This document shows positions 8,723 to 18,608 of a DNA stretch of 64,000 bases, piece after piece (the stretch's first letter is position 1; each line of letters starts with the position of its first letter). The DNA is taken from assembly GCA_964243295.1 (NCBI GenBank), contig CAXTEJ010000017.1:1-64000 (forward strand), given 5' to 3'. The DNA comes from CAXTEJ01 sp964243295 (GTDB lineage Bacteria > Actinomycetota > Actinomycetes > Actinomycetales > Angustibacteraceae). Below the pieces are notes generated by a model, which searched no databases, had not been told where the DNA came from, and saw only the letters and a program-made list of their open reading frames with translations. The translations under genes and the position numbers were made by a program.

Positions 8723-9412
8723 TCAGTCCGAAACGGCCACGAAGACGTGGTCGGCGGTCTGCACGTCGAGGCGCACGTCGTCGTCGCCGTGCCGCACGAG
8801 CACGGCCCCGGCCACCCGCCGCACCGGCACCTGCGAGCCGGGGCGCAGTCCGGCGCCCTCGAGCTCGGCGAGCACCTCGGGGTCGCCCTGCGCGGGCTCG
8901 CCGATGCGGCGCACGGTGACGAGCTGCTCGCTGGAGCCCGCGACGTCGGTGAGGGTGCGCAGGCCGGTGAGGAACTGCTCGTGGTCACCGGTCTCGCCGA
9001 GCTCGTCCAGGCCCGGGATGGGGTTGCCGTACGGCGACTCGGTCGGGTGGTCGAGCAGCTCGAGCAGCCGTCGCTCGACCCGCTCGCTCATCACGTGCTC
9101 CCAGCGGCACGCCTCGTCGTGGACGAACTTCCACTCCAGCCCGATGACGTCGATCAGCAGCCGCTCGGCGAGGCGGTGCTTGCGCATCACGCGGGTCGCC
9201 TTCGTGCGGCCGTCGTCGGTCAGCTCGAGGTGGCGGTTGCCGCTCACGACCAGCAGCCCGGCGCGCTCCATGCGCGCCACTGTCTGGGAGACGGTGGGGC
9301 CGCTCTGGCCGAGCCGCTCGGCGATGCGGGCGCGGAGGGGGACGATCCCCTCCTCCTCCAGCTCGAAGATCGTCCGCAGGTACATCTCGGTGGTGTCGAT
9401 CAGGTCGGTCAC
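8723..9412 (-). CDS. ideR: iron-dependent repressor IdeR (DtxR family)
   Basis: A 229-residue protein matching IdeR end to end: the N-terminal DTTEMYLRTI with Met10 at the metal-site position, the winged helix (RIAERLGQSGPTVSQTVARMERAG), the dimerisation segment with CRWEHVMS supplying Cys, Glu and His ligands, and a C-terminal SH3-like domain. IdeR binds ferrous iron and represses uptake and siderophore genes while activating storage. GTG 9412 follows GAGAGGGG at about 10 nt. It starts 105 bp from the divergent photolyase gene. Longer upstream frames on this strand are antisense to the photolyase and rejected. Confidence 0.95.
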   Translation of the reverse strand: MTDLIDTTEMYLRTIFELEEEGIVPLRARIAERLGQSGPTVSQTVARMERAGLLVVSGNRHLELTDDGRTKATRVMRKHRLAERLLIDVIGLEWKFVHDEACRWEHVMSERVERRLLELLDHPTESPYGNPIPGLDELGETGDHEQFLTGLRTLTDVAGSSEQLVTVRRIGEPAQGDPEVLAELEGAGLRPGSQVPVRRVAGAVLVRHGDDDVRLDVQTADHVFVAVSD

Positions 9413-9505
9413 CCGGGCACGGCCCCTCTCAGACTGGAATGCCCCGAGAGTACGCGGGGGCGCAAGGCAGCGCGCCGTGCCAAGGCGGGCGTGACCACCC
9501 GGCCC

Positions 9506-9511
9506 TACCGT
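9506..9511 (+). promoter_or_regulatory. -10 hexamer TACCGT, leaderless photolyase start
   Basis: TACCGT ends 6 nt before GTG 9518, predicting transcription from the start codon itself. Confidence 0.55.
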
Positions 9512-9517
9512 CGACTG

Positions 9518-10873
9518 GTGCCCGACACCCTGCTGTGGCTGCGCCGCGACCTCCGGCTCGACGACCACCCTGCCCTGCACGCCGCCGCAGCGGCGGCCGA
9601 CGGCGGCCGCGTCGTGCCCGTCTTCGTCTTCGACCCACGGCTGTGGCGGCCGGCCGGCGCACCGCGCCAGGCGTGGCTGCTGCGCTCGCTGCGCGCACTC
9701 GACGCGGCGCTGGGCGGCGCGCTCGTCGTCCGCGAGGGCGACCCGACCACGGCGCTGCCCGAGCTGGCCCGGGAGGTGGGCGCCGCGTCGGTGCACGTGA
9801 CTGCCGACGCCGGCGTCTACGGCCGTCGGCGCGACGACGCCGTCGCCCAGGCCCTCGGCGACCGCCCGCTCGTTCGCACGGGCTCCCCCTACGCCATCGG
9901 TCCCGGCACGGTCACCAAGGACGACGGATCCGCCTACCGCGTCTTCACCCCGTTCTTCCGGGCCTGGACGGCGCTCGGCTGCCCGCAGCCGGCCGGCCCC
10001 CCGCCGTCCGGCACCCGGTGGGCCATCGGCGTCCCGTCGACACCGATGCCCGACGAGCCCGACCTGGGCGACCTCACCCTGCCGGACGTCGGCGAGCAGG
10101 CGGCGCTCGACCGCTGGCACGCGTTCCTCGACGGGCCACTCGCGACCTACGGCGACGACCGCGACCGCCCCGACCTCGAAGGCACCTCGCAGCTGTCGGG
10201 CTACCTCAAGTACGGCGAGATCCACCCGCGCACGCTGCTGGCCGACCTGGGCCGGCGCGGCGGCAAGGGTGCCGACGTCTTCCGCAGCGAGCTCGCCTGG
10301 CGCGACTTCTACGCCGACGTGCTGTGGCGCGAGCCGCGCAGCGCGCGCGACTACCTGCGACCCGAGTTCGCCCGCATCCGCTACGACGACCCGGGCGAGC
10401 GCTTCGAGGCCTGGTGCGAGGGGCGCACGGGCTACCCGTTCGTCGACGCCGGCATGCGCCAGCTCAAGGCTGTCGGCTGGATGCACAACCGGGTGCGGAT
10501 GGTCGTGGCGAGCTTCCTCGTCAAGGACCTGCACGTGGAGTGGCAGCACGGTGCGCGGTACTTCATGCAGGGCCTGCGCGACGCCGACCTCGCGAGCAAC
10601 CAGCACGGCTGGCAGTGGGCCGCCGGCAGCGGCACCGACGCGGCGCCGTTCTTCCGCGTGTTCAACCCGGTGACGCAGGGCACCAAGTTCGACCCCGACG
10701 GCTCCTACGTGCGGCGCTACGTCCCCGAGCTCGCCCACCTCCCAGGCGTTGCGGCACACCAGCCCTGGGACCACCCGCTGGGCTACGAGCACGGCTACCC
10801 CCACCGCCTCGTCGACCACGCCGCCGAGCGACTCGAGGCGCTCGCGCGCTTCGGCGAGATCCGCGCCAGCTAG
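9518..10873 (+). CDS. phr: deoxyribodipyrimidine photo-lyase (CPD photolyase)
   Basis: A 451-residue cryptochrome/photolyase protein. The N-terminal antenna domain begins LLWLRRDLRLDDHPAL. The C-terminal FAD domain has ELAWRDFYADVLW, then GYPFVDAGMRQLKAVGWMHN and the class I signature ASNQHGWQWAAGSGTDAAP. It repairs UV-induced cyclobutane dimers using light and reduced FAD. Key Trp and Asn residues of the flavin pocket appear intact, so photolyase rather than a signalling cryptochrome is the better reading. The start at GTG 9518 is set by the TACCGT box 6 nt upstream; a longer open frame back to 8501 is antisense to ideR. The gene ends before a strong hairpin. Confidence 0.95.
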   Translation: MPDTLLWLRRDLRLDDHPALHAAAAAADGGRVVPVFVFDPRLWRPAGAPRQAWLLRSLRALDAALGGALVVREGDPTTALPELAREVGAASVHVTADAGVYGRRRDDAVAQALGDRPLVRTGSPYAIGPGTVTKDDGSAYRVFTPFFRAWTALGCPQPAGPPPSGTRWAIGVPSTPMPDEPDLGDLTLPDVGEQAALDRWHAFLDGPLATYGDDRDRPDLEGTSQLSGYLKYGEIHPRTLLADLGRRGGKGADVFRSELAWRDFYADVLWREPRSARDYLRPEFARIRYDDPGERFEAWCEGRTGYPFVDAGMRQLKAVGWMHNRVRMVVASFLVKDLHVEWQHGARYFMQGLRDADLASNQHGWQWAAGSGTDAAPFFRVFNPVTQGTKFDPDGSYVRRYVPELAHLPGVAAHQPWDHPLGYEHGYPHRLVDHAAERLEALARFGEIRAS

Positions 10874-10924
10874 GACCGTCGCGGCGCATCGCCTTCCGCA
10901 CCCCTGCTGGGGTTGATCACGAGC

Positions 10925-10966
10925 GACGCCGTACCCCCTGCGCGGCAGCGCAGGGGGTACGGCGTC
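10925..10966. terminator. bidirectional terminator, 19-bp perfect stem
   Basis: A perfect 19-bp inverted repeat (arms 10925-10943 and 10948-10966) with tetraloop GGCA lies between the converging photolyase gene and the malectin-domain gene. No T-tract follows, as usual in high-GC actinobacteria. It can serve both strands. Confidence 0.85.
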
Positions 10967-10980
10967 AGTCACCTGTCGTG

Positions 10981-13293
<2,313 letters not shown>

Positions 13294-13735
13294 CGGGGTT
13301 GCTCCTCGTGAGGCCGCGCCGCCGGCGGTGGACCGGGTCGCGGTGCTGGGTGGTGCTGGGGGCCTTGAGTCGCGGTGACCGGCTGCAGGCGGTCGCCACG
13401 TGGTGACCTTCAAGGCATCGGAGCGCTCAGATCCGGGCTCGACGCGCCGAACAGGTAGGCGTGTGGTGACCGCGCGGTGGCGTCAAGGCGCCGTACGGGC
13501 GACCCGCCTGCGCGGGCGGCCCATCGACCGACGGCGCGTCGACGGTGCGTGTCGAGGCCCGCGACCCAGCGGTCGACCGGCCGCCACATGCCGACGCGGC
13601 AGCCGACCCGCGGGCACAATGCACCTGGCGCCGCGCGGCCGGGCCCGGGCGCACCGGCGCTCGCGGTCGTGCGACAGCTGGATCACCGGCAATCCGCCGG
13701 GGCCTTCGCCGCGAACACGTGGGGAGATCACCACC
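13294..13735. other. 442-bp divergent intergenic region
   Basis: The region lies between the divergent malectin gene and sigK and holds no supported gene. An interrupted inverted repeat is visible at 13362-13416 (GCCTTGA facing TCAAGGC, with GGTGACC repeated inside both halves), which could be an operator or the leader hairpin of the malectin mRNA. No match to a known riboswitch was recognised. Confidence 0.5.
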
Positions 13736-14362
13736 GTGAACCGTCTGTCGAAGGGAGCCCTCGTGTCCGCCGCCGAGCGACGCCTCGGTCTGGTGACCGA
13801 CCACACGCCGGCCGCCGAACGGACGCTGGACGACCTGGTGACCGCCGTCTCCCGAGGTGACGAGCTCGCGTTCGAGCTGCTCTTCGACCGCATCGGCGGC
13901 GCCGTGCTCGGCATGGTGCGGCGCGTGCTGCGCGACCCGGCGCAGTCCGAGGAGGTCGCCCAGGAGGTGCTGCTCGAGGTGTGGCGCACGTCGACGCGCT
14001 TCGAGCCGTCCCGGGGCAGCGCGGGCTCGTGGATCATGACGATGGCGCACGCCCGGGCCGTCGACCGCGTGCGATCGGCGCAGGCGTCGGCCGACCGCGA
14101 CCAGCGGGTGGGGCGGCGCGACATGGGACGGGAGTACGACGAGGTGTCCGAGACCGTCGAGGTGAGGCTCGAGCAGCAGGCGGTCCGCAAGTGCCTCGGT
14201 GGCCTGACAGCGCTGCAGCGCGAGTCGGTGCAGCTGGCCTACTACGGCGGCTACACCTACAAGGAGGTCGGCGAGCTGCTCGACGTGCCCCTCGGCACGG
14301 TGAAGACGCGACTGCGCGACGGCCTGATCCGGCTGCGTGACTGCCTGGGGGTGACCGCATGA
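13736..14362 (+). CDS. sigK: ECF RNA polymerase sigma factor SigK
   Basis: A 208-residue ECF sigma factor. Region 2 reads VLRDPAQSEEVAQEVLLEVWR with SWIMTMAHARAVDRVR behind it; region 4 has LTALQRESVQLAYYGGYTYKEVGELL and GTVKTRLRDGL. This pattern, and the adjacent RskA-type anti-sigma, match SigK of mycobacteria, which responds to a membrane/redox signal. Two starts are plausible: GTG 13736 with GGGGAG 9 nt before it, and in-frame GTG 13763 with AAGGGAG 5 nt before it. The stop overlaps the next start by ATGA, so sigma and anti-sigma are translationally coupled. Confidence 0.92.
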   Translation: MNRLSKGALVSAAERRLGLVTDHTPAAERTLDDLVTAVSRGDELAFELLFDRIGGAVLGMVRRVLRDPAQSEEVAQEVLLEVWRTSTRFEPSRGSAGSWIMTMAHARAVDRVRSAQASADRDQRVGRRDMGREYDEVSETVEVRLEQQAVRKCLGGLTALQRESVQLAYYGGYTYKEVGELLDVPLGTVKTRLRDGLIRLRDCLGVTA

Positions 14363-15087
14363 CCGCCGACATGCACATGCTGACCGGCGCCTACGCGCTC
14401 GATGCGCTGGACGCCGACGAGCGGTCGTCCTTCGAGGCCCACATCGCCTCGTGCGACTCGTGCGCGGAGGAGGTCGGGGGCCTGCGAGCGACAGGGGCCA
14501 TGCTCGGTCTGGCCGCCGCCGCCCCCCCGGACGCGTCGTTCAAGCGCCGCGTGATGGCGCAGGTGCGCGTCACCCGGCAGCAGACACCGCGCCCCGGCTC
14601 CGGGTCGGCGGCCGTCGTGCCGCTGGTGCTGCGGCGGGCGCAGACGACGTCCCGCGTCCTGCTGGCCGTCGCCGCGGCCCTGGTCGTGGTGGCCGGCACC
14701 CTCGGCGGCCTGGCGGTGCACGAGCAGCGCCGCGCGACCCAGCTGCAGCAGGCCGCCGCCGCCGTCACCTCGGTGCTGAGCGCGCCCGACGCCCGCGTGA
14801 TCTCCGGCCGCGGCGACCAGGGCAGCACCGCCCGCGCGGTGCTGTCGCCGTCGCGCCGCAGCGTGGTCTTTGTCGGCCAGACCATGCCGGACGTCGACGC
14901 CGACCACGCCCTGCAGCTGTGGGTGCTGGGGAACGGCGACCCGAAGTCGGTGGGCCTGATCGACCCGACCCAGCCGATCGTCGCGCACGGCGTCACGACC
15001 GGCCAGAAGCTCGGCGTGACGGTCGAGCCGGCCGGCGGGTCGCCCGCACCCACGACGTCCCCGATCATGCAGATCGACCTCGCCTGA
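14359..15087 (+). CDS. rskA: anti-sigma-K factor RskA
   Basis: A 242-residue single-pass membrane protein. The cytoplasmic N-terminus carries the zinc-type anti-sigma motif HIASCDSC (HxxxCxxC); one transmembrane helix (VLLAVAAALVVVAGTLGGLAV) lies near residue 100; the extracytoplasmic RskA domain follows. It should hold SigK inactive until cut by regulated intramembrane proteolysis. ATG 14359 overlaps the sigK stop. No protease gene of that cascade is in the window. Confidence 0.93.
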   Translation: MTADMHMLTGAYALDALDADERSSFEAHIASCDSCAEEVGGLRATGAMLGLAAAAPPDASFKRRVMAQVRVTRQQTPRPGSGSAAVVPLVLRRAQTTSRVLLAVAAALVVVAGTLGGLAVHEQRRATQLQQAAAAVTSVLSAPDARVISGRGDQGSTARAVLSPSRRSVVFVGQTMPDVDADHALQLWVLGNGDPKSVGLIDPTQPIVAHGVTTGQKLGVTVEPAGGSPAPTTSPIMQIDLA

Positions 15088-15140
15088 CACGTCCCGTTCG
15101 CCCGGCGCGAAACGGCGTTGCCTGCCCCCGCGGGTCGACG

Positions 15141-15350
15141 TACCGTTGGCGCACACGGGAAAGGAGGTGGTCCCAGTCGTGAGTGACTTGTGGACGCGTG
15201 AGGTGGCTACCAGCTAGCCGTTGTCAAGGACGGGCTGCCACGCAGACCCGACGGCCACACGGCCGGCGAGTCCCCGGTAGCCACCGCAGCCCACGGGTGT
15301 GCCGCTTCTCGTCCAGAGCGGCAGGTTCGCGAGAACCGGCCCGTGGGCTG
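15141..15350 (+). ncRNA. free-standing structured RNA with embedded 12-codon ORF (novel candidate)
   Basis: A TACCGT box at 15141-15146 would start an RNA near 15152. It carries an extended Shine-Dalgarno (15159-15173) matching 14 of 15 positions of the perfect complement of the 16S 3' end, a 12-codon ORF, then a stem pairing 15202-15211 (GGTGGCTACC, the last codons of the ORF) with 15276-15285. A three-way element follows: outer 11-bp stem 15287-15297/15340-15350, inner hairpin 15301-15306/15317-15322, and hairpin GGTTC-GCGA-GAACC (15324-15337) with a GNRA loop. The next gene is on the other strand, so it is not the leader of an adjacent gene. I do not recognise the family. Confidence 0.6.
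15179..15217 (+). CDS. mini-ORF of 12 aa (MSDLWTREVATS)
   Basis: The frame starts at GTG 15179, 11 nt after AGGAGG, and ends at TAG 15217. An in-frame GTG at 15167 is too close to the ribosome site. Its last codons form one arm of the downstream stem, so ribosomes at the stop would block that stem. A regulatory leader-type peptide or a dual-function RNA is inferred; no homologue can be named. Confidence 0.5.
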   Translation: MSDLWTREVATS

Positions 15351-15376
15351 TTCCACGCCCGGACGCAGATCGGTCG

Positions 15377-16093
15377 CTACGGCTGCAGCCGCGTGAGCTC
15401 CCACGACGCCGCGTCGTCGAGGTCGCCGTCACCGCACCGGGTGAACAGCACCCGGTCGTGCAGCCGCGACGGCTGGCCCACCCACAGCTCGATGCTCTCG
15501 GGCCGCACCCGGTAGCCACCCCACCCCTGCGGCAGCGGCACGTCGGACGGCGAGCCGGTGTCGGGCCACCGCTGCTCCTCACGACGCACCGCCTCCTCCA
15601 GCGCGGCGCGGCTGGCGACCGGACGCGACTGCTGCGAGGCGGACGACGCCACCTGCGACCCGCGCGGACGCGTGGCGAAGTACGCCGCGGCCTCCGCGCG
15701 GTCGACCGGCGTCACCGGGCCACGCACTCTCACCTGGCGCCGCATCGGGTGCCACAGCAGCACGAGGGCGGCGTAGGGCGTGCCCGCCAGCTGCCGGCCC
15801 TTGGCGGAGCCGGTGTGCGTGTAGAAGGTCAGACCCGCCGGCGTGAGGTCCTTGAGCAGCACGGTGCGCGCGTCCGGGTGGCCGTGCTCGTCGACGGTGG
15901 CGACCACCATCGCGTCGGCCTCCTCCACCCGCTCGTCAGCCGTCGCCTCGCGCCACCACCGCGTCAGCAGCGCCATCGGCGCGGCGTCCAGCTGCTCGGG
16001 CAGCGCCTGCGCGACGTACGCACGCCGCACCGTCGGGTCGACCAGCCGCCCGTCGTCGCCCTGGCCCCGACCCCGCGTCGCGTCCTCACTCAC
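15377..16093 (-). CDS. pdxH: pyridoxamine 5'-phosphate oxidase
   Basis: A 238-residue FMN enzyme that oxidises pyridoxamine and pyridoxine 5'-phosphate to pyridoxal phosphate. Signatures: ARTVLLKDLTPAGLTFYTHTGSAKGRQL (FMN phosphate binding), FATRPRGSQVASSASQQS, and a C-terminal PQGWGGYRVRPESIELWVGQPSRLHDR. Length is normal. GTG 16093 lies 6 nt after TAGGGT, predicting a leaderless mRNA. It is divergent from citrate synthase with 82 bp between starts. Its 3' end faces the structured RNA at 15.15-15.35 kb. Confidence 0.96.
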   Translation of the reverse strand: MSEDATRGRGQGDDGRLVDPTVRRAYVAQALPEQLDAAPMALLTRWWREATADERVEEADAMVVATVDEHGHPDARTVLLKDLTPAGLTFYTHTGSAKGRQLAGTPYAALVLLWHPMRRQVRVRGPVTPVDRAEAAAYFATRPRGSQVASSASQQSRPVASRAALEEAVRREEQRWPDTGSPSDVPLPQGWGGYRVRPESIELWVGQPSRLHDRVLFTRCGDGDLDDAASWELTRLQP

Positions 16094-16099
16094 GCACCG

Positions 16100-16105
16100 A
16101 CCCTA
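16100..16105 (-). promoter_or_regulatory. -10 hexamer TAGGGT, leaderless pdxH start
   Basis: TAGGGT on the minus strand ends 6 nt before GTG 16093. Confidence 0.5.
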
Positions 16106-16175
16106 GGCGCCGGGCGTCACGCCCTTGTCGCGACCCCGGCGGGACGGCGAGCGCGGCTGAGGCACACTGGCCAGC

Positions 16176-17330
16176 GTGACCGCACCGCAGGGGGCAGTGC
16201 CGGGCGCGGCGCCGGACGGCGTGCGCCCCGGGCTGGAGGATGTCGTCGCGTTCGACACCCGGATCGCCGAGGCCGACCGCGAGGGCGGGTCGCTGCGCTA
16301 CCGCGGCGTCGACATCACCGACCTGGTCGGGCACGTGTCGTTCGGCAACGTGTGGGGGCTGCTGGTCGACAACAGCTACGACCCCGGTCTGCCGCCGGCC
16401 GAGCCGTTCCGGCTACCGGTGCGCACCGGCGACGTGCGCGTCGACGTCCAGAGCGCCCTCGCGCAGCTCGCGCCGGTGTGGGGCTTTCGCCCGCTGCTCG
16501 ACATCGACGACGCGACGGCCCGTGACGACCTGTCGCGGGCGTCGGTCATGGCGCTGTCGTTCATCGCGCAGTCCGCCCGCGGGCCGGACCTGCCGATGGT
16601 GCCGCAGCGCGAGGTCGACCGGGCGCGCACGGTGGCCGAGCGCTTCCTCACCCGATGGCGCGGCGACCCCGACCCCCGCCACGTCGAGGCGGTCGACGCC
16701 TACTGGGTGTCGGCCGCCGAGCACGGCGTCAACCCCTCGACCTTCACCGCCCGTGTCATCGCCTCGACCGGTGCCGACGTCGCCGCGTGCCTGTCCGGCG
16801 CGGTCGCCGCGATGAGCGGCCCGCTGCACGGCGGGGCTCCCGCGCGGGTGCTGCACATGATCGAGGACGTCGAGGCCTCCGGGGACGCCGGCGGCTACGT
16901 CCGCCGGGCCCTCGACGCCGGCGAGCGGCTGATGGGCTTCGGGCACCGCGTCTACCGCGCCGAGGACCCCCGGGCCCGGGTGCTGCGCGAGACGGCCCGC
17001 CGGCTGGGCGCGCCGCGGTTCGAGGTCGCCGAGGCCCTGGAGAAGGCGGCCCTGGCGCAGCTGACCGAGCGGCGGCCCGACCGGGTGCTCGCCACCAACG
17101 TCGAGTTCTGGGCAGCCGTCGTGCTCGACCTCGCCGAGGTGCCGACGTCGATGTTCACGTCGATGTTCACCTGCGCGCGCACCGCGGGGTGGTCGGCGCA
17201 CGTGCTCGAGCAGAAGGCGACCGGGCGGCTGATCCGGCCCTCCGCGCGGTACGTCGGCCCGCCCACCCGTCGTCCGGAAGAGGTGGTGGGGTGGAGCGCT
17301 GCCCTCGACCCGGCGCACCCCGACAGGTGA
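16176..17330 (+). CDS. citrate synthase (citrate synthase 2 type)
   Basis: A 384-residue citrate synthase condensing oxaloacetate and acetyl-CoA (or a 2-methylcitrate synthase acting on propionyl-CoA; the families are hard to separate). Catalytic signatures are visible: SGPLHGGAP (His near 217), MGFGHRVYRAEDPRA (His near 256) and ARTAGWSAHVLEQK near the C-terminus. GTG 16176 lies 7 nt after CACACT. It is divergent from pdxH and is followed at 56 bp by serC on the same strand. Confidence 0.93.
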   Translation: MTAPQGAVPGAAPDGVRPGLEDVVAFDTRIAEADREGGSLRYRGVDITDLVGHVSFGNVWGLLVDNSYDPGLPPAEPFRLPVRTGDVRVDVQSALAQLAPVWGFRPLLDIDDATARDDLSRASVMALSFIAQSARGPDLPMVPQREVDRARTVAERFLTRWRGDPDPRHVEAVDAYWVSAAEHGVNPSTFTARVIASTGADVAACLSGAVAAMSGPLHGGAPARVLHMIEDVEASGDAGGYVRRALDAGERLMGFGHRVYRAEDPRARVLRETARRLGAPRFEVAEALEKAALAQLTERRPDRVLATNVEFWAAVVLDLAEVPTSMFTSMFTCARTAGWSAHVLEQKATGRLIRPSARYVGPPTRRPEEVVGWSAALDPAHPDR

Positions 17331-17386
17331 GCGCGCCGACGTCCCGGCTGGGCACGACGGCCTGAGGACCCTGGGAGGATGCGGGG

Positions 17387-18607
17387 GTGAGCCCCGACCT
17401 CCTGGAGATCCCCGCGTCCCTCCTGCCCGCCGACGGGCGCTTCGGCTCGGGCCCCAGCAAGGTGCGGCCCGCCCAGCTGGCGGCGGTCGCGGCCGCGGGC
17501 CGGAGCCTGCTGGGCACCTCCCACCGCCAGGCGCCGGTGCGCACCCTGGTCGGTCGCGTGCGCGCCGGGATCAGCGACCTGCTGCAGCTGCCCGACGGCT
17601 ACGAGCTCGTGCTGGGCAACGGCGGCTCGACGCTGTTCTGGGACGTCGCCACCGTCGCCCTGGTGCGCGAGCGCGCCCAGCACCTGGTGTTCGGCGAGTT
17701 CTCGGCGAAGTTCGCGGCCGCGACGCGCGCGGCCCCCTTCCTCGCCGACCCGCACGTGCTCGAGGCGCCGGCGGGCTCGCTGGTCGCCCCCGTCGCCGAC
17801 CCCGAGGTCGACGTGCACGCCTGGCCCCACAACGAGACCTCCACCGGCGTCATGGCACCGGTCGGGCCGGTGCCCGGCACGCGCCCCGGCTCGGACGGCG
17901 GCCCGCTGGTGCTCGTCGATGCGACCTCGGCCGCGGGCGGGCTGCCCGTCGACGTCGGCGCCACCGACGTCTACTACTTCGCCCCGCAGAAGTCGTTCGC
18001 CAGCGACGGCGGCCTGTGGTTCGCGGCGATGTCGCCGGCGGCCATCGAGCGCGCCGAGCAGGTGGCGGCGAGCGGCCGGTGGATCCCCGAGTCGCTCAGC
18101 CTCACGACGGCCATCACCAACAGCCGCGCCGACCAGACCTACAACACGCCGGCGATCGCCACGCTGGTGATGATGGCCGACCAGCTCGACTGGATGCTCG
18201 GCCAGGGCGGCCTGGCGTGGGCTGCCGCCCGCAGCGCCGAGTCGGCCCGGCACCTCTACGGCTGGGCGCAGGACCGGCCGTGGGCGACGCCGTTCGTCGC
18301 CGAGCCCGCCCACCGCTCGACGGTCGTCGCCACCATCGACCTGCGCGACGACGTCGACGCCACCCTGGTCGCGACGACGCTGCGCCACAACGGCATCGTC
18401 GACACCGAGCCGTACCGCAAGCTGGGCCGCAACCAGCTGCGCATCGCGATGTTCCCCGCGATCGACCCGGACGACGTCCGCGCGCTGACGCGGTGCGTCG
18501 ACCACGTCGTCGAGCACCTGGCCGCGCGACCGGCCGAGCAGCCGGCCGAGCAGCCGGCCGAGCAGCCCGCCGAGCAGCCGGCTGGGCAGCCGGCCGAGCA
18601 GCGCTGA
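17387..18607 (+). CDS. serC: phosphoserine aminotransferase
   Basis: A 406-residue class-V PLP aminotransferase converting 3-phosphohydroxypyruvate to phosphoserine. The SerC start (FGSGPSKVRPAQL), LGTSHRQAPV, and the PLP-binding Lys202 in FAPQKSFASDGG are present. GTG 17387 follows GGAGG at 8 nt. The last 25 residues are six PAEQ-type repeats, an unusual tail absent from standard SerC. The stop is 1 bp from the next gene, suggesting coupling to the MFS transporter. Confidence 0.95.
   Translation: MSPDLLEIPASLLPADGRFGSGPSKVRPAQLAAVAAAGRSLLGTSHRQAPVRTLVGRVRAGISDLLQLPDGYELVLGNGGSTLFWDVATVALVRERAQHLVFGEFSAKFAAATRAAPFLADPHVLEAPAGSLVAPVADPEVDVHAWPHNETSTGVMAPVGPVPGTRPGSDGGPLVLVDATSAAGGLPVDVGATDVYYFAPQKSFASDGGLWFAAMSPAAIERAEQVAASGRWIPESLSLTTAITNSRADQTYNTPAIATLVMMADQLDWMLGQGGLAWAAARSAESARHLYGWAQDRPWATPFVAEPAHRSTVVATIDLRDDVDATLVATTLRHNGIVDTEPYRKLGRNQLRIAMFPAIDPDDVRALTRCVDHVVEHLAARPAEQPAEQPAEQPAEQPAGQPAEQR
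18532..18602. repeat. 12-bp tandem repeat encoding PAEQ tail of SerC
   Basis: Six copies of CCGGCCGAGCAG, two with substitutions, run up to the serC stop codon. Confidence 0.85.
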
Positions 18608-18608
18608 G

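Noticed and set aside
8501..9517. N-terminal extension of the photolyase frame
   Set aside because: It is antisense to ideR, and the photolyase family starts at the LLWLRRDLRL segment.
15155..15175. Possible 16S rRNA 3'-end fragment on the minus strand
   Set aside because: Only the anti-Shine-Dalgarno tail matches; upstream 16S helix 45 sequence is absent, so it is an extended ribosome site on the plus strand.
17148..17172. Tandem MFTSMFT in citrate synthase as a harmful duplication
   Set aside because: The segment length agrees with the family pattern before ARTAGW; no extra residues are inserted.
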